From Pogonophryne albipinna (Eukaryota > Chordata > Actinopteri > Perciformes > Artedidraconidae), in contig CM053256.1 of assembly GCA_028583405.1 (NCBI GenBank), positions 9,303,210 to 9,367,209 on the forward strand: DNA of 64,000 nucleotides, in the 5' to 3' direction. The notes beneath the pieces were generated by a model. The model was not told the DNA's origin. It was given only the letters and a program-made list of their open reading frames with translations, and ran no database searches. How positions within the stretch are numbered: the stretch's first letter is position 1; every line of letters begins with the position of its first letter. A program made the position numbers and the translations under genes. Shown one piece after another: positions 48,088 through 59,611 of the stretch.

Positions 48088-49918
48088 CATGCCTAACGTT
48101 TATGTCAAGCGATGTAACACTCTGAATCCAGCGTCTCTTATGCCTTTGCCTGAAGACGGTGACGAACACGACTGTGTTGCCGAACTTCGCATTGTGTGCA
48201 CACCTAGACCTGACTTAAAGGACGTTCCTCTAACCAACGCTGACTTCATTTTGTATGTGGATGGGTCTGCCTCTCGCGACCAGGGGGGCACTAATCGGGT
48301 GGGGTTTTCTGTTGTTTCAGATTCTGCTGTACTCCATTCCGGCCCGCTTCCATGTCACCTCTCAGCACAAGCAGCAGAGCTCATCGCACTAACTGAGGCC
48401 TGCACGGTTGCAGAAGGCAAAACCGTGACTATATACACTGACTCACGTTATGCTTTTGGGGTAGTACATGATTTTGGGGCTATTTGGAAGTGTAGACAAT
48501 TTCTGAAATCTGATGGCAAACCAGTACTTAACCATGTACTAGTTGCAGGCTTACTAGGCGCCATTCTGCTCCCATCTGAAGTTGCAGTCTGTAAATGTGC
48601 CGCACACACAAGCAGTACAGACCAAGTTTCCCTAGGAAATGCGTCTGCTGACTCAGCCGCAAAGGCAGCTGCTCTAATTCCTCTCGCACCTCACGCACAC
48701 TCATTTGTAAAAATCCCTACCTCCTCCTACACGGACAAAATGTCATCACTGACTTCCATGCAGCAGCTGGCTGAGAAAACTGAGAAAGCTCAGTGGAAGG
48801 CTGCTGGGGCTGTTTTTAACCCAACCTCCAGCATCTGGGTTGGTCCAAATTCCAATCCATGTCTCCCAAGACATTTCTTCCCTCATTTCGCTAAATTGAC
48901 ACATGGGTTAGATCATGTGTCAAAAGGAGGGATGTTAGAAGCTATCAATCAGGAATGGTTCACAAGGGGGTTCACAGTAACAGCTCAAAAGTACTCCGAG
49001 GCATGCCTAATTTGCATTACGCAAAATTCTGGTAGACCAGTAAAGGTTACAGGACCCGGAGCACATCCACCTCCCACCAGGCCATTTGAGCACCTAATGC
49101 TGGATTTCATTGAGCTTAGCCCATCAGAGGGTAAGAAGCACTGTCTTGTGGTGGTTGACATGTGGTCCAAATGGGTTGAAGCTTTCCCAGTAAAGGCACA
49201 GACAGCAAATGCTGTGGCAAAGGCACTACTGAGGGAAATCATTCCTAGATGGGGACTACCAGACAAAATTTCAAGCGACAACGGTTCACATTTTGCTAAT
49301 GAGGCCATTACACAGATAGGAGAATACCTGGGCATGGACATCAGGAAGCATTGTGCGTATCATCCACAGAGTGGGGGTGCAGTGGAAAGAGAGAACGGCA
49401 CAATCAAAAATAAGCTAGCAAAATGCTGTGCAGACACAGGTCTGTCATGGACACAAGCTCTGCCCATTGTGCTGATGTACATGAGAATGAGGAAAAGAAC
49501 GCGGAGCCAACTCAGCCCATTTGAAATCCTTTTTGGGGCTCCTCCACAGATTGGACTCAAGGCTCCAGGATGTCCTCTTCCCTCCACAACGTTATGTGAG
49601 GATGCTATGTTGTCATATTGTGTTAACCTGTCATCCACTTTAGCAGATATCCGACGTCAGGTAGCCGCAGCCTTACCTACCCCTGCCACTGGTCCACTTC
49701 ACCATCTCCAACCCGGCGACTTCGTGCTGGTCAAGGATTTCCGGAGAAAGAGCTGGAAATCCAATCGTTGGCAAGGTCCCTACCAGGTGCTTCTCGTCAC
49801 TCAGACAGCGGTCAAGGTCGCCGAGAGAGCTACGTGGTTCCACGCCAGCCACTGCAAGGTCGTAGTCACAGGACAGGAGAAACGGGAGGAACAGACGACA
49901 ACAAGTGACGTGTCCTAG
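48088..49918 (+). pseudogene. pol: provirus pol, RNase H and integrase part
   Basis: About 610 uninterrupted codons. RNase H shows LYVDGSASRD, AELIALTEA, YTDSRYAFG and NASADSAAKAA, with the acidic catalytic residues in place. Integrase follows, with an HHCC zinc region (His...His in LTHGLDHV, Cys-x2-Cys in ACLICITQ) and the D,D-35-E core: MLDFIEL, SSDNGSHF and AVERENGTIK. It ends with a GPY-type C-terminal region (RWQGPYQVLL). All catalytic residues are visible. The stop at 49916-49918 falls in the first copy of a 42-base tandem repeat. It is called a pseudogene only because the upstream part of pol is interrupted. Confidence 0.9.
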
Positions 49919-49974
49919 TCACCAACGAAGAAACAGACGACAACAAGTGACGTGTCCTTGTCACCACCAGCACC
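49891..49974 (+). repeat. 42-bp tandem duplication at the end of pol
   Basis: ACAGACGACAACAAGTGACG begins at 49891 and again at 49933. The first copy contains the pol stop codon. Confidence 0.8.
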
Positions 49975-50141
49975 ACACTCGCACCACATACACCAAACCT
50001 CACACGACCCACACGAGGTGCCACAAGCGAGTGCCAGCTGAGCGGTTTCATATGCCTCTGGTTCCTCGTTTGACGTGCTCTCCGTGTGCGGGGCCTACTT
50101 GTCCGTGTCACCAACTCGACCAAGTTGTTCCGTATATAAGA

Positions 50142-53088
50142 ATGGAGCATCCACGCCACGTGATGAGAGCTCGCATGGAAAGACGACTACGCAACCATTC
50201 CCAATGTGGGAAGTGCGGATGCTACTGGAGAGCCTGGACAATTTTGGAATGGTTCCTCGGCATATTTGCCATGATAGTTATGATAGGACTAATCCTATAT
50301 TTCATGCGTCCGTGGCCAGTATGCGGCCGCCCATCGGCCAGGGTCGAGGTGTCTAAAAGATACATGGGAAAGGCAGGGCGAACCACCTGGGCAGAAGGGC
50401 TAGTCAAAACGGGGATTGGGAACATCACTCTAAGGGATGGGGAAGATAGCACAGTACAGTTAAACCCGTGCGACTACATGCATTGCGCCGACTCTAAGAA
50501 ACTGGGGTGGGCGGACGCCTACATATGCTATGTCGAGAGCGACAGTCACACTGCCACTCACTGCTCCGGGGGATAGACTTTCGTTTTATGGACCACCGCG
50601 CACACCGATTGGGGTTATACACTATGGGATGACAAAACAAACATCAAAGGGAGATTGTCCATCTCCAAGGTCAATTCATCGAGCCCCGTTATCCTGTTGC
50701 AACTACAGGCTGCCCAGATATCAGACAGGGGTTATTATGTTGTCTGTATCAGGGTTTCCGTTAGCCGGTATTTACCGGTTTTTAGCTGGTCAAATTGAAT
50801 AAAAACCGGTAAATTCAAAATCTGCCGGTCAAAATGTCCGATGCTCCGATCGATTGGCCGCCGGTCATTATCGGCCGATATTCACTCTTAATAGTTTAAT
50901 CTGTGCTCTCTATAAAGGCCGATCAGGAGAGCTGGATCTGATCGATATGGACATAAACGCGAGTGAAGTGTCACCGGACGCGAGAGAGAGATCAGATCAG
51001 CTGCTGAGTCTGACCTGAAGCCCCGCCCACTGTTTAGCGCGCTGCATGAGAAACTGACGGGCTGTCAGGAGAGAGAGGGAGGGAGAGAGGAAAAGAGAGG
51101 ATCCGTTTCTCCCGTGTTATTATTCAAAGTTAATGTAAACTTTTGAATAATGTACTTTATCTACTACAAGTAGTTTCTTTGAATGTAATAATGATGTTGT
51201 TTGTTGTTTGTGGAATCATTTATTGAAAAATGAATCTGAATTTTTCGATCTGTTACGATTATAAACTGAAGCAATATAAAAATGACTCCCATTAACTGAG
51301 TTTTAAACATCAGCATATCCGGTCCTAGTCCGGTAATTACCTGCTAACGGAAACTCTGCTACACAATTCTTATTATTATTATTGAAACATGACCGGTAAG
51401 TTTCAAATGTGTCCGGTAAAATAAATTCTGTTCGGACATTTGACCGGCGAGAAAAAATCCTAGCGGAAACCCTGGTCTGTATGTATGTATCCGGTGCAGA
51501 TCCGTGTGGCGCATTCTACATAGACATCGTGCCCAAAGGTCAGACCCCAGCACCAGAAAGAAAGGGTAAGCAGCCTTTGACGCAACTTTTGACATCCATA
51601 GGTACATCTACGTTTCTAAAACGTAACCCGTACGTAGGCAATAACGACCATAGCAACATTAATGAGGTTCAGACCGGTAATGATATCACTGGTAACGTCT
51701 GGTGGCATACTCTAAGATCATTCCTGCAAGCCGCAGGACAAAATGGGTCATGTTATGCATGCACCCTTTTCCCCCACGACTCATCAATGTCCGTACCAGT
51801 TCGTCCACGCTCTCTGACCCCGGTTGAACAGCTCTGCGCGTTTATGGCTCTAACAAGGCCCGTCAAGGGGGAAGACCGTGTAACCGAGTGGCGTTATGCC
51901 AGATCGCTTCCCCCACCATGCAATAATCGGTCCAACTACCCTCTGCGTGCAACCACGTTTGACACCACATACGCAAAGTACCAACCTGTCAGCCATGTGC
52001 ATCCCAGCCATTTGAGAGGGATGAAACATGACCTCTGCATCCGGAGAGATTACCACAAAACGTCTCTTACACCACCTTACTTTTTCCTAGGCACTACTAC
52101 CGGTTGTACTCGTATCAGATGGAGCACGTGCGGACAAGGTATTCACAATATCACGTGTTGTCGCATTGCCGGTATCTCTGGAAGGGAGTATTCTGACAGG
52201 GCATTCCCTGATGTTAACCATACTCCCCTCCATGTGGCCTGGCCCAATGATGCTGGGTTTAGCGCGCCACAAGATTACGTTTGGTTGTGCGGCGACAAGC
52301 TCTATCAAGTTCTGGCTCCCCTCTGGATAGGTACATGTACTCTAGTGGATTTGAATCCAGCAGTCACTGTCCTCACGTCCTTAATGTACACGACACATCA
52401 TTATCCAGAGTTCCAACACCCAGACCACCACAAGGTAAAAAGAGATCTGACGTCCGCTGGGGCTAAATTCGTAGGCGGCCTGTTCCCATGGTGGGGCACA
52501 GTAAACAATGCCCATAACGTAGATACCTTACACGTTCGTCTAGAGAACCTCACGTACGAAACAACGCAGGGTTTCCAGGCATTGACCCCATACATAATAG
52601 CCTCCAGGAACATGCTCATGTAACACCAATTTGCTCTTGACCTTTTGTTCGCCTCAAAGGGTGGCCTGTGTCATGTAATTGGTGACTCCTGCTGTACTTA
52701 CATTCCCGACGCAACCAAGAACATCACTGAAACCGTGCTACATCTTAACAACCTGTTGGCCGACATGAAAGCAGATGACGTATCCAACGCAGGTGGCTGG
52801 GACTGGTGGTCCTGGCTCACAGAGGGCGGGTGGGAAGCATGGCTGGCTAGAATAATTACACCCCTGGTGATCATTTTCGGCCTAATAATCGCTTGTACCT
52901 GTCTCATCATCCCAGTACAGAAGAAATGCGTTTCCAGCATGATATCCTCAGCTTTCGTTCAGTATGCGGGTATTCCACTACGCGAGACTCTGAGTCACAG
53001 CTACGAGGATCTTATGCCGCGTACATTCCACCGTACAACTGTCCGTGAGCTAGAATCAGAAGGATCTGATTACGATAATATGATATAA
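50142..53088 (+). pseudogene. env: provirus env, interrupted
   Basis: Read in one phase from ATG 50142 to the stop before 53089, about 738 codons remain if the inserted element is discounted. There are two in-frame stops (50574-50576 and 52621-52623) and no frameshift. The leader has a long membrane segment (WTILEWFLGIFAMIVMIGLI). Near the N-terminus of the surface subunit is an immunoglobulin-V-like stretch (GRLSISKVN..., DRGYY). A furin-type site KVKR is at 52432-52443. The CX6CC motif is at 52669-52695, and a membrane anchor follows at about 52840-52915. A hAT-type element splits it at 50749. As it stands it cannot give a full envelope protein. Confidence 0.82.
50750..51474. mobile_element. 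non-autonomous hAT-type element inside env
   Basis: A 725-bp insertion flanked by GTCTGTAT (50742-50749 and 51475-51482). Ends are CAGGGTTTCCGTTAG and, inverted, CAGGGTTTCCGCTAG. No transposase. The interior repeats the phrase CCGGTAAA several times. Confidence 0.9.
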
Positions 53089-53207
53089 TCCATGTGAAAT
53101 AAAGTGTACCCTCCTCTTATGCTTACAGTATATTGGAGTCTGTCCTCCACAAAAACAGCCAGTTTTCTATGATATGTTTGTGATGTGTTTACTTAAACCA
53201 GTGATGG
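53089..53207. other. provirus DNA between env and nested chromovirus
   Basis: Short untranslated stretch with AATAAA near 53099; it resumes after the chromovirus at 58764. No gene. Confidence 0.6.
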
Positions 53208-53797
53208 TGTAAGGATGTGCAGTTTTCCCTCCTTCCTCAATTCACCTCCGCAGCTGCTACTCATCTTCCTGATTACCTACTCACCCACACCTGCTTAAAT
53301 ACCCGGCTTCCTCATCCAGTATTCACCAGTTCGTCGTGGAAGATACACTGGTAACACATCGTGAATTCTAGAAAACTAAACCTAGTCTCCAAGTCTAAGT
53401 GTTATGCTAAACCTGTATTTCTCTGCCCAGAATCCGTCAACTACTCTGCCTGCCACGTCCAGCCAACACCACCTCGTCTGCGAACCTCGGATTATTATCA
53501 CTACCAGCTCCAGCCTGCTCACTCTATGAACTCCGATTCCCCGGCTCATCTCACCCGTGTTCCGCTGCAAATCTCCGAACCCCGGCTCCAGCCTGCTCTC
53601 TCCGACATCCTCCGGATCATCAACTACGGACCTCCACTCTCCCCCCCCCAGTAATTCCCAGATCCGGATTAGTAATTCCCCAGCAGTATGGTGTGAGTGT
53701 TGAACTTGAAATAAATCATTTTACTTCCATACTCACGTCTCCAGTCTTCCGTGCTTGTATTGAGGGTTCAGCCTGTAAGCGCTCTTTGAGCTTAACA
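53208..53797 (+). repeat. chromovirus 5' LTR
   Basis: 590 bp, starts TGTAAGGATG and ends GCTTAACA. AATAAA at about 53711. Just after it no clear tRNA primer site was recognised. Confidence 0.92.
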
Positions 53798-53813
53798 GTA
53801 CGAACTGGTCTAT

Positions 53814-54819
53814 ATGAACCCCTCAAGCACTGGATCGGATCCCTCCACTGTTCAGCAGGCTCTGTCTCATCAGGGAAATCTTCTTGGCCAACATGAACGG
53901 TTAATCCAAGTTTTGGTGGAAAGCAATCTTTCCATGACTGAAAGCATCACAAACCTTACTGCCCAGATCTCAGCCCTGACATCTTCCGCTATAATCCCTG
54001 TCACCTCAAGTCCTCCTCCTGTATCCACTCCATGCCGGGATTTCCACATCACCGACCCAGATCCTTTTCATGGAGAGGTGGAGAAATGCAAGGGATTCAT
54101 TTTTCAATGCAATAAGGTATTTCGTCAGCGTTTCTTGTCCTTTCCTTCGGATGTAACCAAAATTAATTATGTTTTGAATTTGCTTCGTGGCAGAGCATTA
54201 GACTGGGCTGAAGCACTGAGTTCATCTGTGGATTATGACACCCTTTCCTTTGGAGTTTTTTCTGAACAGTTTGTCCATTGTTTTTGATCACCCTGACTAC
54301 TCCGGCTCTGCTGATAATCGCCTGCTTACACTACAACAAGGGAATCGAACCGTGGCGGATTACTCCATCGAGTTCCGCACACTGGCGGCAGAGGCCCGTT
54401 GGGACGAGGCGGCTCTAAGGGCAGTTTTTGTTAAGGGGTTGAAGGATCAACTAAAGGATGAGTTGGCTGCACGAGACGTGCCTGCGGACCTCCAAGCCTT
54501 AATTACCCTGGTGTCTCGCCTCGACAGCCGGTTGCGGGAGCGCCGTGCGGAGAAAGCGCAACGTTCTCCTTTTGCTTTTCCAAGTAAACCAAGTTACTCA
54601 CCCAGATTTGCTCCTTCTGGTTCCACACAGTCTGGATTCACCGATTCCCCTCGCGTGCCTCCTTTGGCTAGGGAGGAACCGATGCAGTTGGGACGTACCG
54701 GACTATCTCCAGAGGAACGCCTTCGAGGTATGAGGAGGGGTGAGTGCCTGTATTGTGGCAAGTTTGGCCATCTCGTTGCTGTTTGTCCTGTTCGCCCAAA
54801 CGCAGAAGCTCGTCAGTAA
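53814..54819 (+). pseudogene. gag: chromovirus gag, one frameshift
   Basis: The first frame from ATG 53814 runs about 156 codons and includes the capsid-like FHGEVEKCKGFIFQCNKVF and LRGRALDWAE. At about 54275-54285 the reading moves to the frame that continues through YSIEFRTLAAEARW to the zinc knuckle CLYCGKFGHLVAVC (54750-54791) and stops at 54817-54819. The zinc knuckle (CX2CX4HX4C) binds the element RNA. A single-base break in an otherwise young element may be an assembly error. Confidence 0.8.
54795..54801 (+). promoter_or_regulatory. candidate -1 ribosomal frameshift site CCCAAAC
   Basis: C CCA AAC lies in the gag frame as X XXY YYZ, six codons before the gag stop. Slipping back one base enters the protease frame that continues to DSGAEDSF. 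PEG10 and Sushi-type elements use GGGAAAC at the same place, as established knowledge. Confidence 0.65.
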
Positions 54820-57800
54820 GTTTGGGAGTCCTGACGAGATCACCTTCCCCATCTATTGTTGCCCCAACCCTGCGCCGATTTCTCATTCCTGCCAGACTCT
54901 GTACAAGCTCTCAGACCTTGCCCCTCTCTGCCCTCATTGACTCAGGCGCTGAAGATAGTTTTGTAGACCTAGAACTTGCCAACCAGTTGGGACTTAAGTT
55001 GGAATTATTACAGGATCCTTTGACTGCTTATGCCTTAAACGGTCAACGCATCTCTAGAGTAACTCAGCAGTCACAACCCGTTACTCTGATTATTTCAGGA
55101 AATCACAGAGAACAAATCCAGCTTAAGGTTATTTCCTCTCCAACTACTCCTTTGGTACTTGGTTACCCTTGGCTTCGCACCCACAATCCTCATATTGATT
55201 GGGCTGGAGGAAGGATCATTGAATGGAATCAGAAGTGTCACCTTAACTGTCTACAGTCAGCTGTGCCTCCAGTCCTGTTAACTCGTTACCTGCTCCATGT
55301 GTCTCTTCAGATGTAGATTTATCCGGCGTTCCTAACGTTTACCACAACCTGGGTGAGGTCTTCAGCAAGGATAGGGCTCTCTCTCTCCCTCCTCACCGTC
55401 CATATGACTGTCCCATTGTTTTGCTTCCTGGGGCTCCGTTACCCACCAGCAAGCTCTATAATCTGTCCCGGCCTGAGAGAGAGGCCATGGAGAAATACAT
55501 CAGCGATTCCTTGGCTTCTGGAATAATTCGTCCTCTTCCTCCCCTCTGGGTGCGGGGTTTTTCTTTGTGGACAAGAAGGATAAAACTCTTCGACCCTGTA
55601 TTGACTTCCGTGGGTTAAATAACATCACAGTTAAGAATAAGTACCCACTTCCCCTGATCAACTCTGCTTTGAGCCACTTCAAGGTGCCACCATCTTCTCA
55701 AAGCTTGATCTCAGAAATGCCTATCACTTGGTTCGTATCCGCCAAGGTGATGAGTGGAAGACTGCCTTTAACACCCCCCTGGCCACTTTGAGTATCTCGT
55801 CATGCCCTTTGGACTCTCCAATGCTCCAGCAGTTTTTCAGTCCCTGGTAAATGATGTCTTGCGTGATTATCTCAACCAGTTTTGTCTTTGTGTACATCGA
55901 CGATATTCTGATCTTCTCCAAGAGCCTGGAGGAACACCAGGGACAAGTCAAGTCTGGTTCTTCAGAGGCTGCTTGAGAACAAGCTCTACGTCAAAGCAGA
56001 GAAGTGTGAGTTCACCAGGAACGGATCAGTTTTCTTGGATACATCATCCGGCAAGGCAGGTTGGAGGCGGATCCAGGGAAGATTCTCGCAGTCTCAGAGT
56101 GGCCAGTCCCCACTTCTCGGAAGGAGTTGCAAAGGTTCCTGGGGTTGCCAACTTCTATCGCCGGTTTCATCAAGGGTTATAGCAAGGTTGCTGCTCCACT
56201 CTCCAGTCTCACCTCTATTAAGATTAAGTTCTCCTGGGACCCTGAAGCTAACAATGCTTTTCTTAGACTTAAGTACCTGTTCACTTCATCTCCCGTTCTC
56301 ATCCAGCCTGACTCAAGCAGACAATTTGTGGTCGAAGTTGACGCCTCTGACATCGGAGTTGGTGCTGTTCTGTCTCAGACTTCCGGGCCAAGCAACAAGC
56401 TTCATCCTTGTGCTTTTCTTCTCTCGCCGTCTCTCCCCAGCTGAGAGAAACTACGATGTGGGGCAACAGGGAGCTGCTGGCAGTTAAGATGGCATTGGAT
56501 GAGTGGCGGCACTGGCTCGAGGGCAGCGAGCAGCCATTCCTGGTGTGGACTGACCATAAGAACCTTGAGTACATTCAATCAGCCAAACGGCTAAATTCTC
56601 GACAAGCCAGGTGGGCTCTCTTCTTTGGACGCTTCAACTTCACTCTCACCTATCGCCCAGGTTCCAAGAATACTAAGCCTGATGCCCTGTCCAGATCATT
56701 CACGTCTGAGGGTCCAGTCTCTACATCGGACTCTATTCTTCCCCAGAGATGTGTTGTGGGAGTCGTCACCTGGGAGATCAGTAACGCTATCCAGGAGGCA
56801 CTGTTGGAACAACCAGACCCTGGTTGTGGTCCGCCTAACCGTCTGTTTGTCCCAAACTCAGTCCGTTCCCAAGTCCTGCAGTGGGTTCACAGCTCCCGTT
56901 TCTCCAACCATCCCGGTGCTAACCGCACACTCTCCCTTCTCAAGAGACATTTCTGGTGGCCAACAGTCGACAAGGATACAAGGGAATTCGTCTCAGCCTG
57001 TACAATATGTGCCAGGAGTAAGGCCTCTCATCAGAAACCTGCAGGTTTGCTCCAACCCCTTCCAATCCCTAGTCGACCCTGGTCACATATTGCTCTGGAC
57101 TTTGTCACCGGTCTGCCCCCCTCTCATGGTAATACGACAATCCTAACTGTTGTTGACCGCTTCTCTAAGTGTGCTCATTTTGTTGCTCTACCCAAGCTCC
57201 CCTCAGCCCTGGAAACCTCCCAACTTCTCACCCAGCATGTTGTCCGCCTACATGGAATCCCGGCTGACATCGTCTCTGACCGTGGACCTCAGTTCACCTC
57301 CCAAGTTTGGAAGACCTTTTGTCGTTCACTTGGTGCGTCGGTCAGTTTAACTTCAGGGTACCACCCCCAGTCTAATGGTCAAACCGAAAGGGCCAATCAG
57401 GACCTGGAATCTGCCCTCCGCTGTGTTGTAAACCGGAATCAGAAGATCTGGAGCTCTCATCTGCCTTGGGTGGAATATTCTCACAATTCCCTCACGTCAT
57501 CAGCTACAGGACTCTCCTTTCGAAGCCTCTCTAGGGTACCAGCCACCCTTGTTTCCCGAAGAGGAGATTGAGTTGGCTGTTCCATCTGTCCAGCATCATG
57601 TTCGTCGGTGCCGTAAGATCTGGAGAGACACTCGATCTGCCCTCCTCCGAACTTCCGCCAAGACCCAGCAATCAGCCAACCGCCGCAGACTTGTTGCTCC
57701 CCTTTACACCCCTGGACAGTCGGTTTGGTTGTCCTCCAAGAACATCCCCCTCCTTACAGAGTCCAAGAAGCTGTCTCCCCGGTTTATTGGCCCCTTCCCC

Positions 57801-58172
57801 ATTGAGCGCATAATCAACCCCTCTGCTGTCCGCCTGAAGCTCCCCAGGATCATCAGGATCCATCCCACTTTTCATGTTTCACAAATCAAGCCAGTTCACA
57901 CCAGTGACTTGTGCCCTCCGGCCATTCCCCCTCCTCCCCCCCGAGTCATTGATGATCATGCTGCCTATACCGTGCATCGACTCTTGGATGTTAGACGCCG
58001 GGGTAGGGGCTTACAGTACTTGGTGGATTGGGAGGGTTACAACCTGGAGGAGCGTTGCTGGGTTCCTCGATCTCGGATGATGGACCCCGTTATGGTGAGG
58101 GATTTCCACAGGGCTCATCCCGAAAGGCCGGGTGGTCGCCAGGAGGCTCCCGTTGAGGGGGGGGTACTGTAA
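54802..58172 (+). pseudogene. pol: chromovirus pol (protease to chromodomain), many frame breaks
   Basis: Protease: ALIDSGAEDSFVD (about 54937-54975). Reverse transcriptase: [24 protein letters not shown] and the palm YxDD region near 55890-55910. RNase [18 protein letters not shown] and [19 protein letters not shown]. Integrase: zinc part with CTICARSK, then [15 protein letters not shown] and GQTERANQ. A chromodomain lies at about 57960-58110 ([26 protein letters not shown]), which targets such elements to modified histones. The reading changes frame about eleven times (near 55250-55316, 55520, 55685, 55782, 55880, 55955, 56033, 56150, 56415, 56465 and 57515), mostly by one base in homopolymers. 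From 56470 to 57510 it is open without a break. Confidence 0.88.
58154..58167 (+). other. chromovirus polypurine tract
   Basis: TTGAGGGGGGGGTAC directly before the 3' LTR, the expected plus-strand primer. Confidence 0.65.
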
Positions 58173-58758
58173 GGATGTGCAGTTTTCCCTCCTTCCTCAA
58201 TTCACCTCCGCAGCTGCTACTCATCTTCCTGATTACCTACTCACCCACACCTGCTTAAATACCCGGCTTCCTCATCCAGTATTCACCAGTTCGTCGTGGA
58301 AGATACACTGGTAACACATCGTGAATTCTAGAAAACTAAACCTAGTCTCCAAGTCTAAGTGTTATGCTAAACCTGTATTTCTCTGCCCAGAATCCGTCAA
58401 CTACTCTGCCTGCCACGTCCAGCCAACACCACCTCGTCTGCGAACCTCGGATTATTATCACTACCAGCTCCAGCCTGCTCACTCTATTGAACTCCGATTC
58501 CCCGGCTCATCTCACCCGTGTTCCGCTGCAAATCTCCGAACCCCGGCTCCAGCCTGCTCTCTCCGACATCCTCCGGATCATCAACTACGGACCTCCACTC
58601 TCCCCCCCCCAGTAATTCCCAGATCCGGATTAGTAATTCCCCAGCAGTATGGTGTGAGTGTTGAACTTGAAATAAATCATTTTACTTCCATACTCACGTC
58701 TCCAGTCTTCCGTGCTTGTATTGAGGGTTCAGCCTGTAAGCGCTCTTTGAGCTTAACA
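58168..58758 (+). repeat. chromovirus 3' LTR
   Basis: 591 bp, identical to the 5' LTR except for one extra T in CTCTATTGAACT. Confidence 0.92.
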
Positions 58759-58834
58759 GATGGGGTGTATTCATTGATGTGTTATATCAGTCTATCCTGT
58801 CATTTTTTTTTTTTATGATTGATCATAGTATGAT

Positions 58835-58847
58835 CAAAAGGAGGGAA
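58835..58847 (+). other. provirus polypurine tract
   Basis: AAAAGGAGGGAA immediately before the 3' LTR. Confidence 0.75.
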
Positions 58848-59611
58848 TGTAGTGGCAAACTTTATATCTATGTAGGTTAAAACCCTATATGTAATGCAGA
58901 CGTTATATTTTAACTGTATGGTCACATCATTTGCAGCAGTTCCTCGAAGTGATGTGTTTTGGCTCTATAACCCTTTTTACACTCATAGCAGTTTTCAGAT
59001 AATATGTATTTTAGCTTACAACCTCTGTCAGCACTTACAACAGTTCCCCTAAGGATGTACTGACACTCATGACCTTTAAAAACGAAGGAGTAAGGTCTGG
59101 GTGATGTGTTCTAGGTCATGTCCTTTGTCTGCTTTGTGATTGACACTTTAAGGTCACCTAAGGTCTGAACTTTATGAGGGACCGGGGTGCCAAGCACAGG
59201 GCAATGGGCAAGTTCCTGTTAGCTTCCCTGTCCCATACTTAAGTTCCCCATTTCTTGTCTCCTCCATCTGCTGCTGACAAAGTTTCTTCACTTCCCCTGT
59301 TGAACAAGTTCCTAGTTTAATCTATTAGTGATTGACAGTTTCTGTTCCTTTGGAAATCTTATCTCTCCTGCCAGGGCCCTCCTTTCGATAAGTGACGGAA
59401 TGTTGTTGAACTGACAAGATCCTACATAACCTGTATGCATTTTCTACTCTGCGCGCACTCTTTCAGAATACTCTGTACACTGTGAGACCTGTGTCTTCGA
59501 AGCTTCGAATAAATAACCAGAAAGACAACTCTGCTTGTTTCACCATTTATTGTTGATCATTCTGACTTATGTATCTCCACAGTATTGATTGGGTCTAATA
59601 TTTGCATAACA
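58848..59611 (+). repeat. provirus 3' LTR
   Basis: 764 bp, TGTAGTGG...CATAACA, followed by the ACAC duplication and S-block DNA. Confidence 0.93.

Larger units (their letters stand above)
53208..58758 (+). mobile_element. Ty3/gypsy chromovirus nested in the provirus
   Basis: LTRs 53208-53797 and 58168-58758 flank gag and pol. The order protease, reverse transcriptase, RNase H, integrase, chromodomain is that of Ty3/gypsy chromoviruses. The target duplication GATGG is at 53203-53207 and 58759-58763. It lies in the same orientation as the provirus. The gag zinc-finger context (PMQLGRT...LSPEERLR) recalls Sushi-type fish elements. The two LTRs differ by a single T, so insertion is very recent. 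Confidence 0.92.
42395..59611 (+). mobile_element. endogenous retrovirus (class-I-like) with nested insertions
   Basis: Two 764-bp direct LTRs (TG...CA) bound gag, pro, pol and env in retroviral order. The 4-base target duplication ACAC lies at 42391-42394 and 59612-59615. The paralogous joint at about 14457-14470 shows the empty site. Removing the nested chromovirus and two hAT-type elements leaves about 9.7 kb, a normal proviral size. The YVDD reverse transcriptase and the CX6CC motif in the transmembrane subunit point to a gamma/epsilon-like lineage. LTR divergence of about 3 in 764 suggests a recent insertion. Confidence 0.92.
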
